64,000 nt of DNA, from contig NZ_JAXIVS010000003.1 of NCBI RefSeq assembly GCF_034259325.1, positions 620,001 to 684,000 of the forward strand. The letters are read 5' to 3'. Below are positions 16,530-24,549 of the stretch, piece by piece. The notes under the pieces were generated by a model, which did not search any database, was not told where the DNA came from, and saw only the letters and a list, made by a program, of their open reading frames with translations. This DNA comes from Hyalangium ruber. Its GTDB lineage: Bacteria > Myxococcota > Myxococcia > Myxococcales > Myxococcaceae. The translations under genes were made by a program, and so were the position numbers. Within the stretch, counting starts at the first letter, position 1; the number at the start of each line of letters is the position of its first letter.

Positions 16530-19500
16530 TTAGCGCTCCTCGAGCCTCGTGACCGTAGCGGCTGGGACGACGCGCGGCAGCCGCACGGTGAAGGTCGTGC
16601 CCGTCTCCTCCGTGGAGGAGACGGTGATGTCGCCATGGTGCGCTTCCACGATGGCCCGCACGATGTAGAGCCCGAGCCCCACGCTGCGGGTCGCCTTGTC
16701 CACCCCTTCCATTCCACGCTGCATGGGTTGGAAGAGCCGCGCGAACCGCTCGGGTGGAATCGGCGCCCCCTCGTTCTGCACGGACAGCATCACCTCGCCG
16801 TCCTCCCCGCGTGTCGTGACTCGCACGGGAGTGTCTTCCGGGCTGTATTTGAGGGCATTGGTGATCAGGTTCTGCACCAATTGCCCCAGGCGATCCACAT
16901 CCCACGTGCCCCGCCCGTCTCCACTGCTCCGCACCTGCACCTCGCGGGGCAGGTGGGCGATTTCCACCTCTTCCACCGTGCTCCGGATCAGCTCGTGCAG
17001 GTCCATGGGCCGGAGTGTGAGCGGGAACCCCCCGCCCACCCGCGCCTGGGTGAAATCGAGCAGATCCTTCACCATGCGGATGGCTCGCTCGGCGGACGTC
17101 TGGATGCGCACCACGGCCTTGAGCGCGCGTCCGTCCATATCCTCCCGACGGCTCAGCAGGGTGGCGCCCAGCTGGATGGCGCTCAAGGGATTGCGCAAGT
17201 CGTGGCTGACGATACCAATGAGGTGCTGCTCGAACTCCGCCCGCGCGAGGGCTTCCCGCGCGAGCTCCGCCTCCCGTTCTCTCGCGCGCACGCCCTCGGT
17301 GACATCATGCGTGAGCACGAGAATGGAATCCATCTTGCCTTCCATCGTGCGGATGGGTTGCCACGTGAAGTTATAGGCGCGCGGCTCCGGCCTTCCCTTG
17401 CCCTCGGAGTCGATCCAGTAGCGCACCTCGCGCCCCGTGAATGCCTTGCCGGTACGCAGGGTCTCCAGGAGCTGCACGTCGGCCCCCTGCCCCGCGAGCT
17501 CGGGCAGCGCTTCCAGCAAGCCTTTGCCTAGCACCTCGCGGTTGCCGACACTCTTGCGGTAACCCTCGTTGGCGAGCTCGAAGCGCAACTCCGGGCCGCG
17601 CAAGACGGCAACCCCGAAGACGGATTGATCGGCGATGGAGGCCAGCAGGCTCGTGCGTGCCGCGTCCAGATCCTTTTGGGCGGTGATGTCCGTGACCGTT
17701 CCGAGGAAGCGCAGAGGCTTGCCCGCGGCATCGAAGTAGACCTGGCCCCGTGCGCTGACCCACCTCCGCCTGCCATCGGGCAGGAAGATGGTGCGGTACT
17801 CCGCTTCCGAAGCGCCTCCATTCCTGCCCGCGAGCGCCTCCGCGGTGCCGCGCTCCACGACCGCTGCCTCCTCCGGAGGAAGAATGGAGAGCAGGCGCTT
17901 CAGGTCGAACGGCTCGTCGAGGCTCAGGCCGAAGAGGACTCGCATCCGCTCATCCGCGATGAACTGGTGCGTCGAGAGATCGAGCTCCCAGGTCCCCGCT
18001 CCAGAGACCTCCAGCGCGAGGGCGCGCCGCTGCTCGCTCTCACGAAGCTTCTCCGCTGCCTTCAGGGCGACCTCCCGCGCCTGCACCTGCTCGGTGACGT
18101 CGGTGGCCGCCGTCAGCACGCCATACACCTGCCCCGCGGCGTTGCGCATGGGGGCATAGACGAAGTTGAGGATGGCGGCCTCGCCTTCGGCGTGACGGGC
18201 GAACTTCACCGGCACCTCCTTGCCGAAGAAGGGCACGCCCTGCGTGAGGACTCCGTCCAGGAGCTTGTCGAAGCCCTGTCCCTCGATGTCGGGCAACGCC
18301 TCCCTCAGCGTCTTGCCCACCACGTCGCGCCCTCCGACGAGCTCCCGGTAGAGGGGGTTGGCGAGCGTGTACGTGTGCTCCGGGCCCTCCTGGATGCAGA
18401 TCGCCATCGGCGCCTGCATGAAGAGGCTGTAGAGCTTCTGCCGCTCGGCTTCGGCCTCTGCCCGGGCCGCCCGCTCGCGCGCGAGGACCGCCTCGCGCTC
18501 GGCCTCGGCGAGCTTGCGCGCGGTGATGTCTACGCCCGTGCCGACGAAGCGCAGCGCCTTTCCGTGGGCGTCGAAGTACGTCTGGCCCCGTGCGGCCACC
18601 CATTGGTAGCGCCCGTCCGCTCGCGGCACCGTGCGGTAGTCCGCTTCGTAGTGGCCTCCATTCTTGCCGGCGATGGCATCGGCCACGGCGGCCGCGACGG
18701 TGGGAGCGTCCTCGGGGTGGATGATGGCCAGCCCCTTCGCGAGGCTGAACGGCTCGTCCTGCGTCAGCCCGAACATCTCGCGGAAGCGGCGGTCCGCCAG
18801 GACTTCCTGCGTGCCGAGCTCCACCTCCCACGTGCCCGCCCCCGAGACGGCGAGCGCCTCCGCCAGGCGCTGCTCGCTGATGCGCAGGGCTTGCGCGGTG
18901 CGCTGGGCCTCCTGACGGATGAGAACTCGCTCCGTCACCTCCGTGGCGGAGTGGAAGATGCCCGAGGGTTTTCCCTCCAAGTCCTCGATGCGGAAATACC
19001 AGGCATCGAAATAGCGGGGGTGGACCACCCCGGTCTGCTTGTCCTGGATGTCGACCCGCCCCTCCGAGACGAAGACAGGCTTGCCCGTCTCGAAGACACT
19101 CTTGAGGATGGTGGGGAACTCGGAGGTCGAGAGCTCCGGCACCGCATCCATGACGGGCTTGCCCAGGATGTGACGGTCCCGGAGTATTTCGAGGTAGCGA
19201 GCGTTCACCCGCTCGTAGACGAAGTCCGGGCCGGAGAAGAAAACCATCGGTCCGGCGGAACGGGCGAAGAGCTGATCGAGCTCGTGTTCCTTCGCCTTGG
19301 CGGATTGCTCGATGCGTCCGAGCTTCTCCTGGGCTCGCTCCGCGAAGCGGGTCGCGGCCTCACGGGTACACTGATCGATGAAGGCATGGAGGATCCGGAG
19401 GGCCTCCGGGGCGAGCCCCTGCTGCTGCGCGAGGGTGTCCACGAGCACCTCGCGCAGCACGTGGTACTCGTGGATGAGCTGACCGAGGGTGTAGTCCGGG

Positions 19501-19763
19501 TGCCGCGAGCGCTCCTCTCCGTGCAGTCTGGCCACCTGGGCGTTGTGGTCCGCCTGGGACGAAGAGGTGGGGGCCGTCAGCGTGCAGGCCAGTTGCTCGA
19601 GGAAGTCCGGCAGGGAGTCGATGAGTGCTGGGCGGTCCTGAGCACCTGAGGCGTAGATTTCCCGCAGCACCCGCTGCTCCCAGCGCTGGAGGATCTGGTC
19701 CTTCTGCTCGCGAACGAGCGAAGCAGCGGAAGTTCCAGCGAGCCTCTGAGAGACGGAATCCAT
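16530..19763 (-). CDS. Sensor histidine kinase with RsbRD-like N terminus and five PAS domains
   Basis: 1077 residues, no membrane helix. Residues 15-165 look like the RsbRD-type N-terminal helical domain (LVREQKDQILQRWEQ, YTLGQLIHEYHVLREVL). Five PAS domains follow, alternating between two types: type one with an opening such as FMQAPMAICIQEGPEH and a closing NFVYAPMRNAAGQVYGVL, and type two (PAS_3-like) with AGTWEVELG and VAARGQTYFDAHGKALRFVGT. The HisKA domain has SHDLRNPLSAIQLG (His near 853) and the HATPase_c domain has NLITNALKYSP and GLGLYIVRAI. The ATG has GAAAGGG 10 bases upstream. The domain pattern PAS1-PAS3-PAS1-PAS3-PAS1 suggests internal duplication of a PAS pair. It is an orphan cytoplasmic sensor kinase; input is unknown. 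Confidence 0.92.
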   Translation of the reverse strand: MDSVSQRLAGTSAASLVREQKDQILQRWEQRVLREIYASGAQDRPALIDSLPDFLEQLACTLTAPTSSSQADHNAQVARLHGEERSRHPDYTLGQLIHEYHVLREVLVDTLAQQQGLAPEALRILHAFIDQCTREAATRFAERAQEKLGRIEQSAKAKEHELDQLFARSAGPMVFFSGPDFVYERVNARYLEILRDRHILGKPVMDAVPELSTSEFPTILKSVFETGKPVFVSEGRVDIQDKQTGVVHPRYFDAWYFRIEDLEGKPSGIFHSATEVTERVLIRQEAQRTAQALRISEQRLAEALAVSGAGTWEVELGTQEVLADRRFREMFGLTQDEPFSLAKGLAIIHPEDAPTVAAAVADAIAGKNGGHYEADYRTVPRADGRYQWVAARGQTYFDAHGKALRFVGTGVDITARKLAEAEREAVLARERAARAEAEAERQKLYSLFMQAPMAICIQEGPEHTYTLANPLYRELVGGRDVVGKTLREALPDIEGQGFDKLLDGVLTQGVPFFGKEVPVKFARHAEGEAAILNFVYAPMRNAAGQVYGVLTAATDVTEQVQAREVALKAAEKLRESEQRRALALEVSGAGTWELDLSTHQFIADERMRVLFGLSLDEPFDLKRLLSILPPEEAAVVERGTAEALAGRNGGASEAEYRTIFLPDGRRRWVSARGQVYFDAAGKPLRFLGTVTDITAQKDLDAARTSLLASIADQSVFGVAVLRGPELRFELANEGYRKSVGNREVLGKGLLEALPELAGQGADVQLLETLRTGKAFTGREVRYWIDSEGKGRPEPRAYNFTWQPIRTMEGKMDSILVLTHDVTEGVRAREREAELAREALARAEFEQHLIGIVSHDLRNPLSAIQLGATLLSRREDMDGRALKAVVRIQTSAERAIRMVKDLLDFTQARVGGGFPLTLRPMDLHELIRSTVEEVEIAHLPREVQVRSSGDGRGTWDVDRLGQLVQNLITNALKYSPEDTPVRVTTRGEDGEVMLSVQNEGAPIPPERFARLFQPMQRGMEGVDKATRSVGLGLYIVRAIVEAHHGDITVSSTEETGTTFTVRLPRVVPAATVTRLEER

Positions 19764-19978
19764 CAGTCACGGACCCTTTCACGCTTCAGCTCATTCGGGC
19801 GAACGTTTATCTCGCGGCGACCGGGGTCAAGAGGCGACGGAATCACAGGACAAGGGGCGCTCTCGGAGCACCCGAGCGACCGAACGGTTGGCCTTCGGTA
19901 CCCTCCGCGCTTGTGTACCACGTGAAGTGGAGCACGAAAGCCGCAGGTTGGGCTCAGCGTGAGACGGAGCGCGTAAGG

Positions 19979-20242
19979 ATGCCGAGACGAACAAACACTC
20001 AGTTCACGGAAGATGAACTTGTCGCTCTCGCATTCGAAGAGCTGCACCTGAGCCGGAACACGTGGCACATCGAGCTGGTGCTCCTTGATGGTTGGATGGG
20101 GCTGAAGGTCAGACGCAAGCTGGGGCGAAGCGTGGAGAGAGGCGCCTCGTTCACCGCGAAGACGAGCGCCTCGGAGCGGAAGAAGAAGTTTCTGGAGCTG
20201 GTGCGCTCAGCGGTGGACGAGCTGTCCATCGACCCAGGGTAA
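19979..20242 (+). CDS. Small hypothetical protein
   Basis: An open frame of 87 residues from the ATG at 19979. It is rich in Lys, Arg and Glu and has no recognisable domain; the middle reads as alternating hydrophobic/basic residues (HIELVLLDGWMGLKVRR). The frame stays open upstream, so a GTG near 19913 or 19925 could also serve. No good ribosome site precedes the ATG. It sits between a kinase gene and a stretch of gene debris, and could itself be a remnant. I cannot assign a function. Confidence 0.4.
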   Translation: MPRRTNTQFTEDELVALAFEELHLSRNTWHIELVLLDGWMGLKVRRKLGRSVERGASFTAKTSASERKKKFLELVRSAVDELSIDPG

Positions 20243-20369
20243 TCGACAAGAGAGGGTTTGACTCAAGGTAGCGGGAACCCTCTCGTTGGAACCTCTCCCT
20301 CAACCCGCCTCCTATTCGCCCTATGCGCTTCGGGGCCTCCCAATCCTGATCGCATAACCGGTTCTACCG

Positions 20370-20495
20370 TCATGTCGAGGGAAGACACGCCTCCTCGTAG
20401 CCCCAGCGCTCCTGTGCCTCACCTTCATCCAGGATTGGCTTCAACACCAACTTGACGACGACCTTGACCAGGTCATCTGCACGAGAGGCGGTCAC
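20370..20495 (-). CDS. Very small open frame coupled to an HNH remnant
   Basis: A 41-codon frame starting with GTG at 20495, overlapping by 4 bases (GTGA) the TGA that ends the HNH nuclease fragment. It reads with hydrophobic/basic periodicity (VKVVVKLVLKPIL) and acidic residues after. The coupling pattern suggests it once followed an intact HNH gene, but it may be chance. No function can be given. Confidence 0.25.
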   Translation of the reverse strand: MTASRADDLVKVVVKLVLKPILDEGEAQERWGYEEACLPST

Positions 20496-20590
20496 TGTGC
20501 TTCCTCGGGTGTCGGGTCCTTGTCGCCCTTCTTGAGGTTACAGTCCCGGCAGCGCACCTGGGCGTTGTTCTCTTCGCCAGGTCCACCTTT
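20492..20590 (-). pseudogene. C-terminal fragment of an HNH endonuclease
   Basis: On the minus strand the frame ending at 20492 reads SKGG...ENNAQVRCRDCNLKKGD and then a short acidic tail to TGA. The SKGG, ENAQV, C-x-x-CN and KKGD spacing is the usual C-terminal half of HNH nucleases of the McrA type. The first half (the zinc-binding or H-H-x-x-P part) is absent and the frame is closed by a TGA immediately upstream of SKGG. This is a decayed gene end next to transposase-like debris. Confidence 0.55.
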
Positions 20591-20640
20591 CGATCAGCGT
20601 GCCGAGGCGCGCCAGATTGCCGGGCAGTGCGGCGAGCCGG

Positions 20641-20709
20641 ATGAGAGGCGGAGCAGCCGCTCTGGCGCACGCCTTCGCGCGGGTGCGCTGCGAGAGTTGC
20701 AAGGACGAG
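20641..20709 (+). pseudogene. Scrap resembling an IS91/IS801-type transposase zinc-binding domain
   Basis: The rightward frame reads LAHAFARVRCESCKDE, close to the conserved start of the zinc-binding domain in IS91-like transposases (ARVRC-x-x-C-x-x-E, normally followed by a SCK and CPSC block). After it the frame is disrupted: Cys-containing pieces occur in the other two frames up to about 20780 but no continuous domain. No catalytic transposase domain and no terminal repeats are visible. Confidence 0.4.
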
Positions 20710-21081
20710 CCGGCACATGTCCGCTGCCAGCGTCATGTCGTGCGTGTGCGGCGACGCCGGGTGCGTTCGCGGGGCGGGCACGGCTGGACAGGCAATGGGC
20801 GACGTACGCCGAGGTAGCCAGTCACCAGCGCGCGGAGCTCACGCTCGAAGCGTGGGCTGTCCCATGTCGGACAGCCCGGCGAGTGAACCCTGCCGCGAGC
20901 GCTCACCCTGGGAACCACCCATGACGATCGGCCTACGCCCCATCTTGAGCACGCCCGGGGTCCCTTGCGCCTTGCTCAAGCGAGGGTGGGGGTTCGACCG
21001 GACCGGTGCGGCGCGCGCCTGACGCTTCCGCTCTCGCACGCGATTGCGTAGCGTGAAGCGCCCGAGTCGGGAGGAACGCTC
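20710..21081. other. Non-coding debris
   Basis: The 370 bases before the DUF1801 gene have only open frames of shadow type, with no ribosome sites, repeats or domain matches that I recognise. The promoter of the DUF1801 gene should lie at the right end. Confidence 0.5.
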
Positions 21082-21531
21082 ATGGCCAAGAAAGTCGCCG
21101 CCAAGAAGCCAGCCAAGAAGGCCCCAGTCAAAACGCAGAAGAACAAGGCCTCAGTCGCCGAATTCATCGCCGCAGTCGATGACGACGCCAAGCGCGCGGA
21201 CGCCAAAGCGATCGACAAGCTGCTGCGCGAGGTCACTGGCGAGAAGCCCGCGATGTGGGGGCCGTCGATTATCGGCTATGGCTCGTACAAATACACGAAC
21301 ACGATGGGCGAGGCGGATTGGCCGAAGATCGGCTTCAGCCCACGCAAGGGCGCGACCGTGCTCTACATCGTGCCGGACTTCCTCGCGTCCGATCCGCTGA
21401 TGAAAAAGCTGGGTAAGTACAAGAACGGAAAGAGCTGCCTCTACATCAACAAACTCGCCGACGTGGATCAGAAGGTGCTGCGCGAACTGGCCACGCGTTC
21501 GTGGAAGCACATGAGCGAGAAGTACGGATAA
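21082..21531 (+). CDS. DUF1801 domain protein
   Basis: 149 residues. A Lys/Ala-rich N-terminal tail (AKKVAAKKPAKKAPVK) precedes a DUF1801 domain (about 27-147) with MWGPSIIGYGSYKY, IGFSPRKGATVLYIV and GKSCLYINKLADVD. The family (YdhG/YjbR-like fold) has no settled biochemical role. A paralogue lies at 38663-39106 with the same blocks but without the basic tail. The tail resembles the Lys/Ala-rich extensions of nucleic-acid-binding proteins, so binding to DNA or RNA is conceivable. GGGAGG at about 21069 sits at a normal distance from the ATG. Confidence 0.85.
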   Translation: MAKKVAAKKPAKKAPVKTQKNKASVAEFIAAVDDDAKRADAKAIDKLLREVTGEKPAMWGPSIIGYGSYKYTNTMGEADWPKIGFSPRKGATVLYIVPDFLASDPLMKKLGKYKNGKSCLYINKLADVDQKVLRELATRSWKHMSEKYG

Positions 21532-21599
21532 GAAAAAGGTATCCCCCTGTGGAACCCCCAGGACGCCAGCGCAACGATCCGGCCCAGGTCCCGGGCGAC

Positions 21600-21633
21600 C
21601 TGGGTGCTGGACTTGCCCTCGGCCAGCACCCAG
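21600..21633 (-). terminator. Hairpin downstream of the RCC1 remnant
   Basis: A perfect 11-bp inverted repeat (CTGGGTGCTGG at 21600-21610, CCAGCACCCAG at 21623-21633) with a 12-base loop lies 31 bases past the stop codon of the RCC1 fragment. The same hairpin is kept at 33008-33041. There is no T run, so it may act as a transcript-end hairpin instead of a classical terminator. Confidence 0.5.
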
Positions 21634-21663
21634 TCCTCCCATCCTTCTGATGCGGAGTGAGGC

Positions 21664-21995
21664 TCAGTTCAGCAGGGATTGGATGGGGAGCGGGATGTAC
21701 AGGGGATTTCCATTGCCCAGCTGCCCATCGTCGTTGAAGCCCCAGGCCCAGCCGGTTCCATCCGAACCCACCATCATCGAGTGCAGCTCGCCAGCGGCCA
21801 GCTTCAGGCCTCCGCTCAGCCCAAGCACCTGCTTGGGCGTGTAGAGATCGTACGCATCGCCATTGCCCCGCTGGCCCCTCTCGTTGGAGCCCCAGGCCCA
21901 CACGGTGCCGTCCGACTTCACGGCCATCGCATGGGTGGCGCCAGCGGCCACGAAGGCCACCCCGCTCAGGTTCTTCGTCTGCACCGGCGTCCGGC
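21664..21995 (-). pseudogene. C-terminal fragment of an RCC1-repeat protein
   Basis: About 110 codons nearly identical to the C terminus of the RCC1 lipoprotein at 33072-35324: blocks such as AAGATHAMAVKSDGTVWAWG, LYTPKQV and FNDDGQLGNG are shared, and both end in PIQSLLN. The 5' part is missing; at about 21995 the sequence switches to the 5' part of an unrelated trypsin-like gene in a different frame. It has no start of its own that would give a secreted product. It is best seen as a duplicated and truncated gene end. Confidence 0.85.
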
Positions 21996-22280
21996 TGGTG
22001 CTCCGAAGGTCGCGGGGCTCGTTCCACCGGGAAAGAACAGCGAGAGGTGCTGGGTGCAGTGTGAAGCAGTCACCACCCAACGCGACGCGATCAATGTGCC
22101 CGTACATGCGCCGCCTCCGGTCAGGAACTGGCCCACTTCGGGCCGCGCGGTGGTGGCGGTTCCAGAGAGCAGCGGTTCCTCCACCACGCCGGCTTGAGCG
22201 CTCGCCTCTGGAATGGCCACGGGAAAGAGCCAGGCGAAAGCACAGCTGAACCCAATGAAAGCACTTGAAGATCGTGACAC
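21996..22280 (-). pseudogene. N-terminal fragment of a secreted trypsin-like serine protease
   Basis: From the GTG at 22280 (GAGGGG ribosome site upstream) the frame gives a Sec-type signal peptide (FIGFSCAFAWLFPVAIPEASAQA) and then the start of a chymotrypsin-fold protease: a GGGACTGTLIASRWVVTASHC segment, with TASHC holding the catalytic His. The frame runs into the RCC1 fragment at about 21995 and is lost, so the Asp and Ser parts of the triad are absent. The product would be inactive. The junction shows recombination between two gene pieces. Confidence 0.7.
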
Positions 22281-22299
22281 GGTGCCCCTCGTGAACAGT

Positions 22300-22790
22300 T
22301 CAAGCAGACAGACGTGGCCAGCAGGCACCGTGAGCGCCGTGAGCTGAGCCCGCTCGCCCACTCGCCCACTCGCCGGACACAGCAGGCCCAAGGCCAGCCA
22401 CTTCAGGCCCATGGAGACCCACCGCCTACTGGGGGCACATGCGGCCGATCCTATTCGGCACGCTCGAATCTCACCTGCAAGGGACCGGGCTTCCTCAAGG
22501 CCTCGACACCGCCGTCGAGCGTTCCGAGCGTGATGAGCCCGCTCGCAGGGTCGGAGTCCTTGTAGAACAGGGCGAGGTTCCCCCAGGGGGCGTAGTAGGT
22601 GATGGCCCCGGCCTTGCCACCGGAGCTCGCGGGCGCGCCCTTCGTGGACAGCTTGCGCGGCAGGTAACGGCGTACGCCCGGCCGAGGACCGGGAGCCCGA
22701 CGAGCGTCACGATGAGCCACTTCATGTCCGTTCTCCAAAGCTGCGCAAGCGGCACGTGCATCCGCCCACTCACCGCGCCGCATCCAGACA
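22300..22790. repeat. Deleted copy of the 44.5-45.7 kb locus
   Basis: Bases 22300-22669 match about 44503-44856 (offset 22187 for the coding part) and 22670-22790 match about 45575-45690. The ~720 bp between 44857 and 45575 are missing here, which removes most of two genes and joins the end of the cyclophilin-like gene to the start of the cupin gene. Confidence 0.8.
22451..22735 (-). pseudogene. Fused remnants of the cupin and cyclophilin-like genes
   Basis: The left part encodes the C terminus of the cyclophilin-like protein ([41 protein letters not shown]) with few changes from the intact gene at 44638-45102. The right part encodes the first residues of the cupin protein ([15 protein letters not shown]) with its ribosome-site region. 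The two pieces are in different frames and the middle is deleted, so no functional product is expected. Confidence 0.8.
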
Positions 22791-22914
22791 GAACAAGGGT
22801 GCAAGGCCACCCGCGGAAGCTCAAAAGCTGTACGCCTGGCCATCCGCCGACACCCGCACGCGCACTTGAGGCGCGCCGCGAGACAGCGTGCGGGTGAAAC
22901 TTGGGCTGCTCGGC

Positions 22915-24549
22915 TCACGCACTCGGCGCTTCCGGCGGGAGCGCGTTTCGGCCTCGAATCATGTCAGCAGCTTTCTCGGCGATCATGACGGTGGGGGCAT
23001 GGGTGTTCCCGCCGATCAGCGTTGGCATGACGGAGGCGTCCACCACTCGGAGCCCTTCGAGCCCTCGCAGCTTCAGCGTCTCATCCACGACCGCCAACGG
23101 ATCGTCCGCCGTGCCCATTCGGCAGGTCCCCACTGGGTGGTAGAGGGTCTCGCCCTCGCGCCGCGCCCAGGCGTCGATCTCCTCATCCGTCTGGACCCGC
23201 GGGCCTGGCGAGTACTCCGCCCCGCGGAAGCCATCCAGCGCGCTCCTCGAGGCCACCCGACGGGTGATCCTCACGCCCTCTCGGAGCGCCCGACGATCTC
23301 CCTCCGCCGCCAGGTAGTTGGCGCGGATCGCCGGAGTGTCGAAGGGATCGCGCGAACGGAGCCGCACCTCGCCGCGGCTCTCGGGACGCAGATGGCAGAC
23401 GTACAGGGTGAAACCATCCTTGTCCACGCTCACCTTGCCGTGGTCTCGCATGATGGAGAGCACCACGTGCAACTGCAGGTCCGGCCGATCGAGTTCGGGC
23501 CGTGACTTCAGGAAGGCGCCAGACTCCAGGAAGTTGTGACGCCCGAAGCCTTGCTTTCGCAGCAGGTAGTTCAACGCCAGGAGGTATTTGCGGAGGCCTC
23601 TTCGGACCGAGTAACCGGTGATCGGCTGGGGGCACTCGTAGGCCACCATGACGTTGAAGTGGTCCTGCAGGTTCCTGCCCACCCCCTTCAGGGAATGCAC
23701 CACCGGCACCCCGACCTCCTGAAGCTGCAAGGGATCGCCAATGCCCGAGAGTTGCAGGATCTGAGGCGTCTGCACCGCGCCCGCGCAGACAATCACCTCG
23801 CGTGAGGCCCGCACCTGCCGCAGCTCGCGCCGCGTGCCCTGGGCATATTCCACGCCGACGGCCCGTCCCTGCTCGATCAGGATGCGCGTCACATGGACTT
23901 CCGTCCGAGCATCCAGGTTGCGCCGCACGCCCAGGAGAGGCTTGAGGTACGCCGCTGCCGCGCTCCAGCGCTCGCCGTCCTTGATGTTGAGATGGTAGGG
24001 GCCCCAGCCTTCCTGTCGCACGCCATTGAAGTCGTCCGTGACGGGGAAGCCCTCCTCACGCCCCGCCTCGATGACCGCGCGGAAGAGCGGATTGGCCGAG
24101 CGCGCGGGGGCCACGTGCAGGGGGCCTGTGCTCCCATGGTAGGCATTGCCCCCAGATTCGAACGTCTCGGCTCGCTTGAAGTACGGCAGTACCTCCGCGT
24201 AGGACCAGCCCTCCAGGCCCTGCTGCCGCCACGCGTCGTAGTCACGGGCGTGACCCCGGATGTAGACCATGGCGTTGATCGCGGAAGAGCCGCCCCAGCC
24301 CCTGCCCCGAGGCCACCACAATCGGCGTCCCTCCAAGTGCGGCTCGGGCTCCGTCCAGAAACCCCAGTTGCAGGGCCCCTGCACGCTGAACAGGTCGCTC
24401 GCGGTCGCGGGCATGCGCACCAACATGCTGTCCGCCTTGCCGCCGGCCTCGAGCAGCAACACGCGCACGTTTGCATCTTCCGTGAGGCGGTGGGCCAGAA
24501 CACACCCCGCTGAACCCGCGCCGATGATGACATAGTCGTACTGGGTCAT
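22915..24549 (-). CDS. GMC family FAD-dependent oxidoreductase (choline dehydrogenase-like)
   Basis: 544 residues from the ATG at 24549. The N terminus has the FAD dinucleotide fold DYVIIGAGSAGCVLAHRL, and the GMC signatures are present: WPRGRGWGGSSAINAMVYIRG (signature 1 region), the second signature with GAVQTPQILQLSGIG, and the C-terminal active-site segments LYHPVGTCRMG and GGNTHAPTVMIAEKAADMI (His and Asn/His pair). The family oxidises alcohols such as choline, glucose or aryl alcohols with transfer of electrons to oxygen or a quinone; the substrate here is not defined. The start codon overlaps the stop of the WD40 gene (ATGA at 24546-24549), so the two are translationally coupled. It lacks a signal peptide. 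Confidence 0.92.
   Translation of the reverse strand: MTQYDYVIIGAGSAGCVLAHRLTEDANVRVLLLEAGGKADSMLVRMPATASDLFSVQGPCNWGFWTEPEPHLEGRRLWWPRGRGWGGSSAINAMVYIRGHARDYDAWRQQGLEGWSYAEVLPYFKRAETFESGGNAYHGSTGPLHVAPARSANPLFRAVIEAGREEGFPVTDDFNGVRQEGWGPYHLNIKDGERWSAAAAYLKPLLGVRRNLDARTEVHVTRILIEQGRAVGVEYAQGTRRELRQVRASREVIVCAGAVQTPQILQLSGIGDPLQLQEVGVPVVHSLKGVGRNLQDHFNVMVAYECPQPITGYSVRRGLRKYLLALNYLLRKQGFGRHNFLESGAFLKSRPELDRPDLQLHVVLSIMRDHGKVSVDKDGFTLYVCHLRPESRGEVRLRSRDPFDTPAIRANYLAAEGDRRALREGVRITRRVASRSALDGFRGAEYSPGPRVQTDEEIDAWARREGETLYHPVGTCRMGTADDPLAVVDETLKLRGLEGLRVVDASVMPTLIGGNTHAPTVMIAEKAADMIRGRNALPPEAPSA

Larger units (their letters stand above)
21556..21995. repeat. Copy of the 3' end and flank of the RCC1 gene at 33 kb
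   Basis: This segment is strongly similar, in the same orientation, to about 32963-33403 (offset 11408 bases for the coding part). It includes the last ~110 codons of the RCC1 gene, the stop codon and the hairpin downstream. Identity breaks sharply after the shared GGCTGGTGCTCC at about 21995. A matching entry is given for the 33-kb copy. Confidence 0.85.

Noticed and set aside
17625..19649. Antisense frame of ~670 codons opposite the multi-PAS kinase
   Set aside because: Shadow frame; the kinase reading frame is unequivocal.
20390..20495. Resemblance of VKVVVKLVLKPIL to group II intron reverse transcriptases
   Set aside because: Only a dozen residues match, the order relative to the HNH piece is wrong for an intron protein, and no RT motif such as YADD is present.
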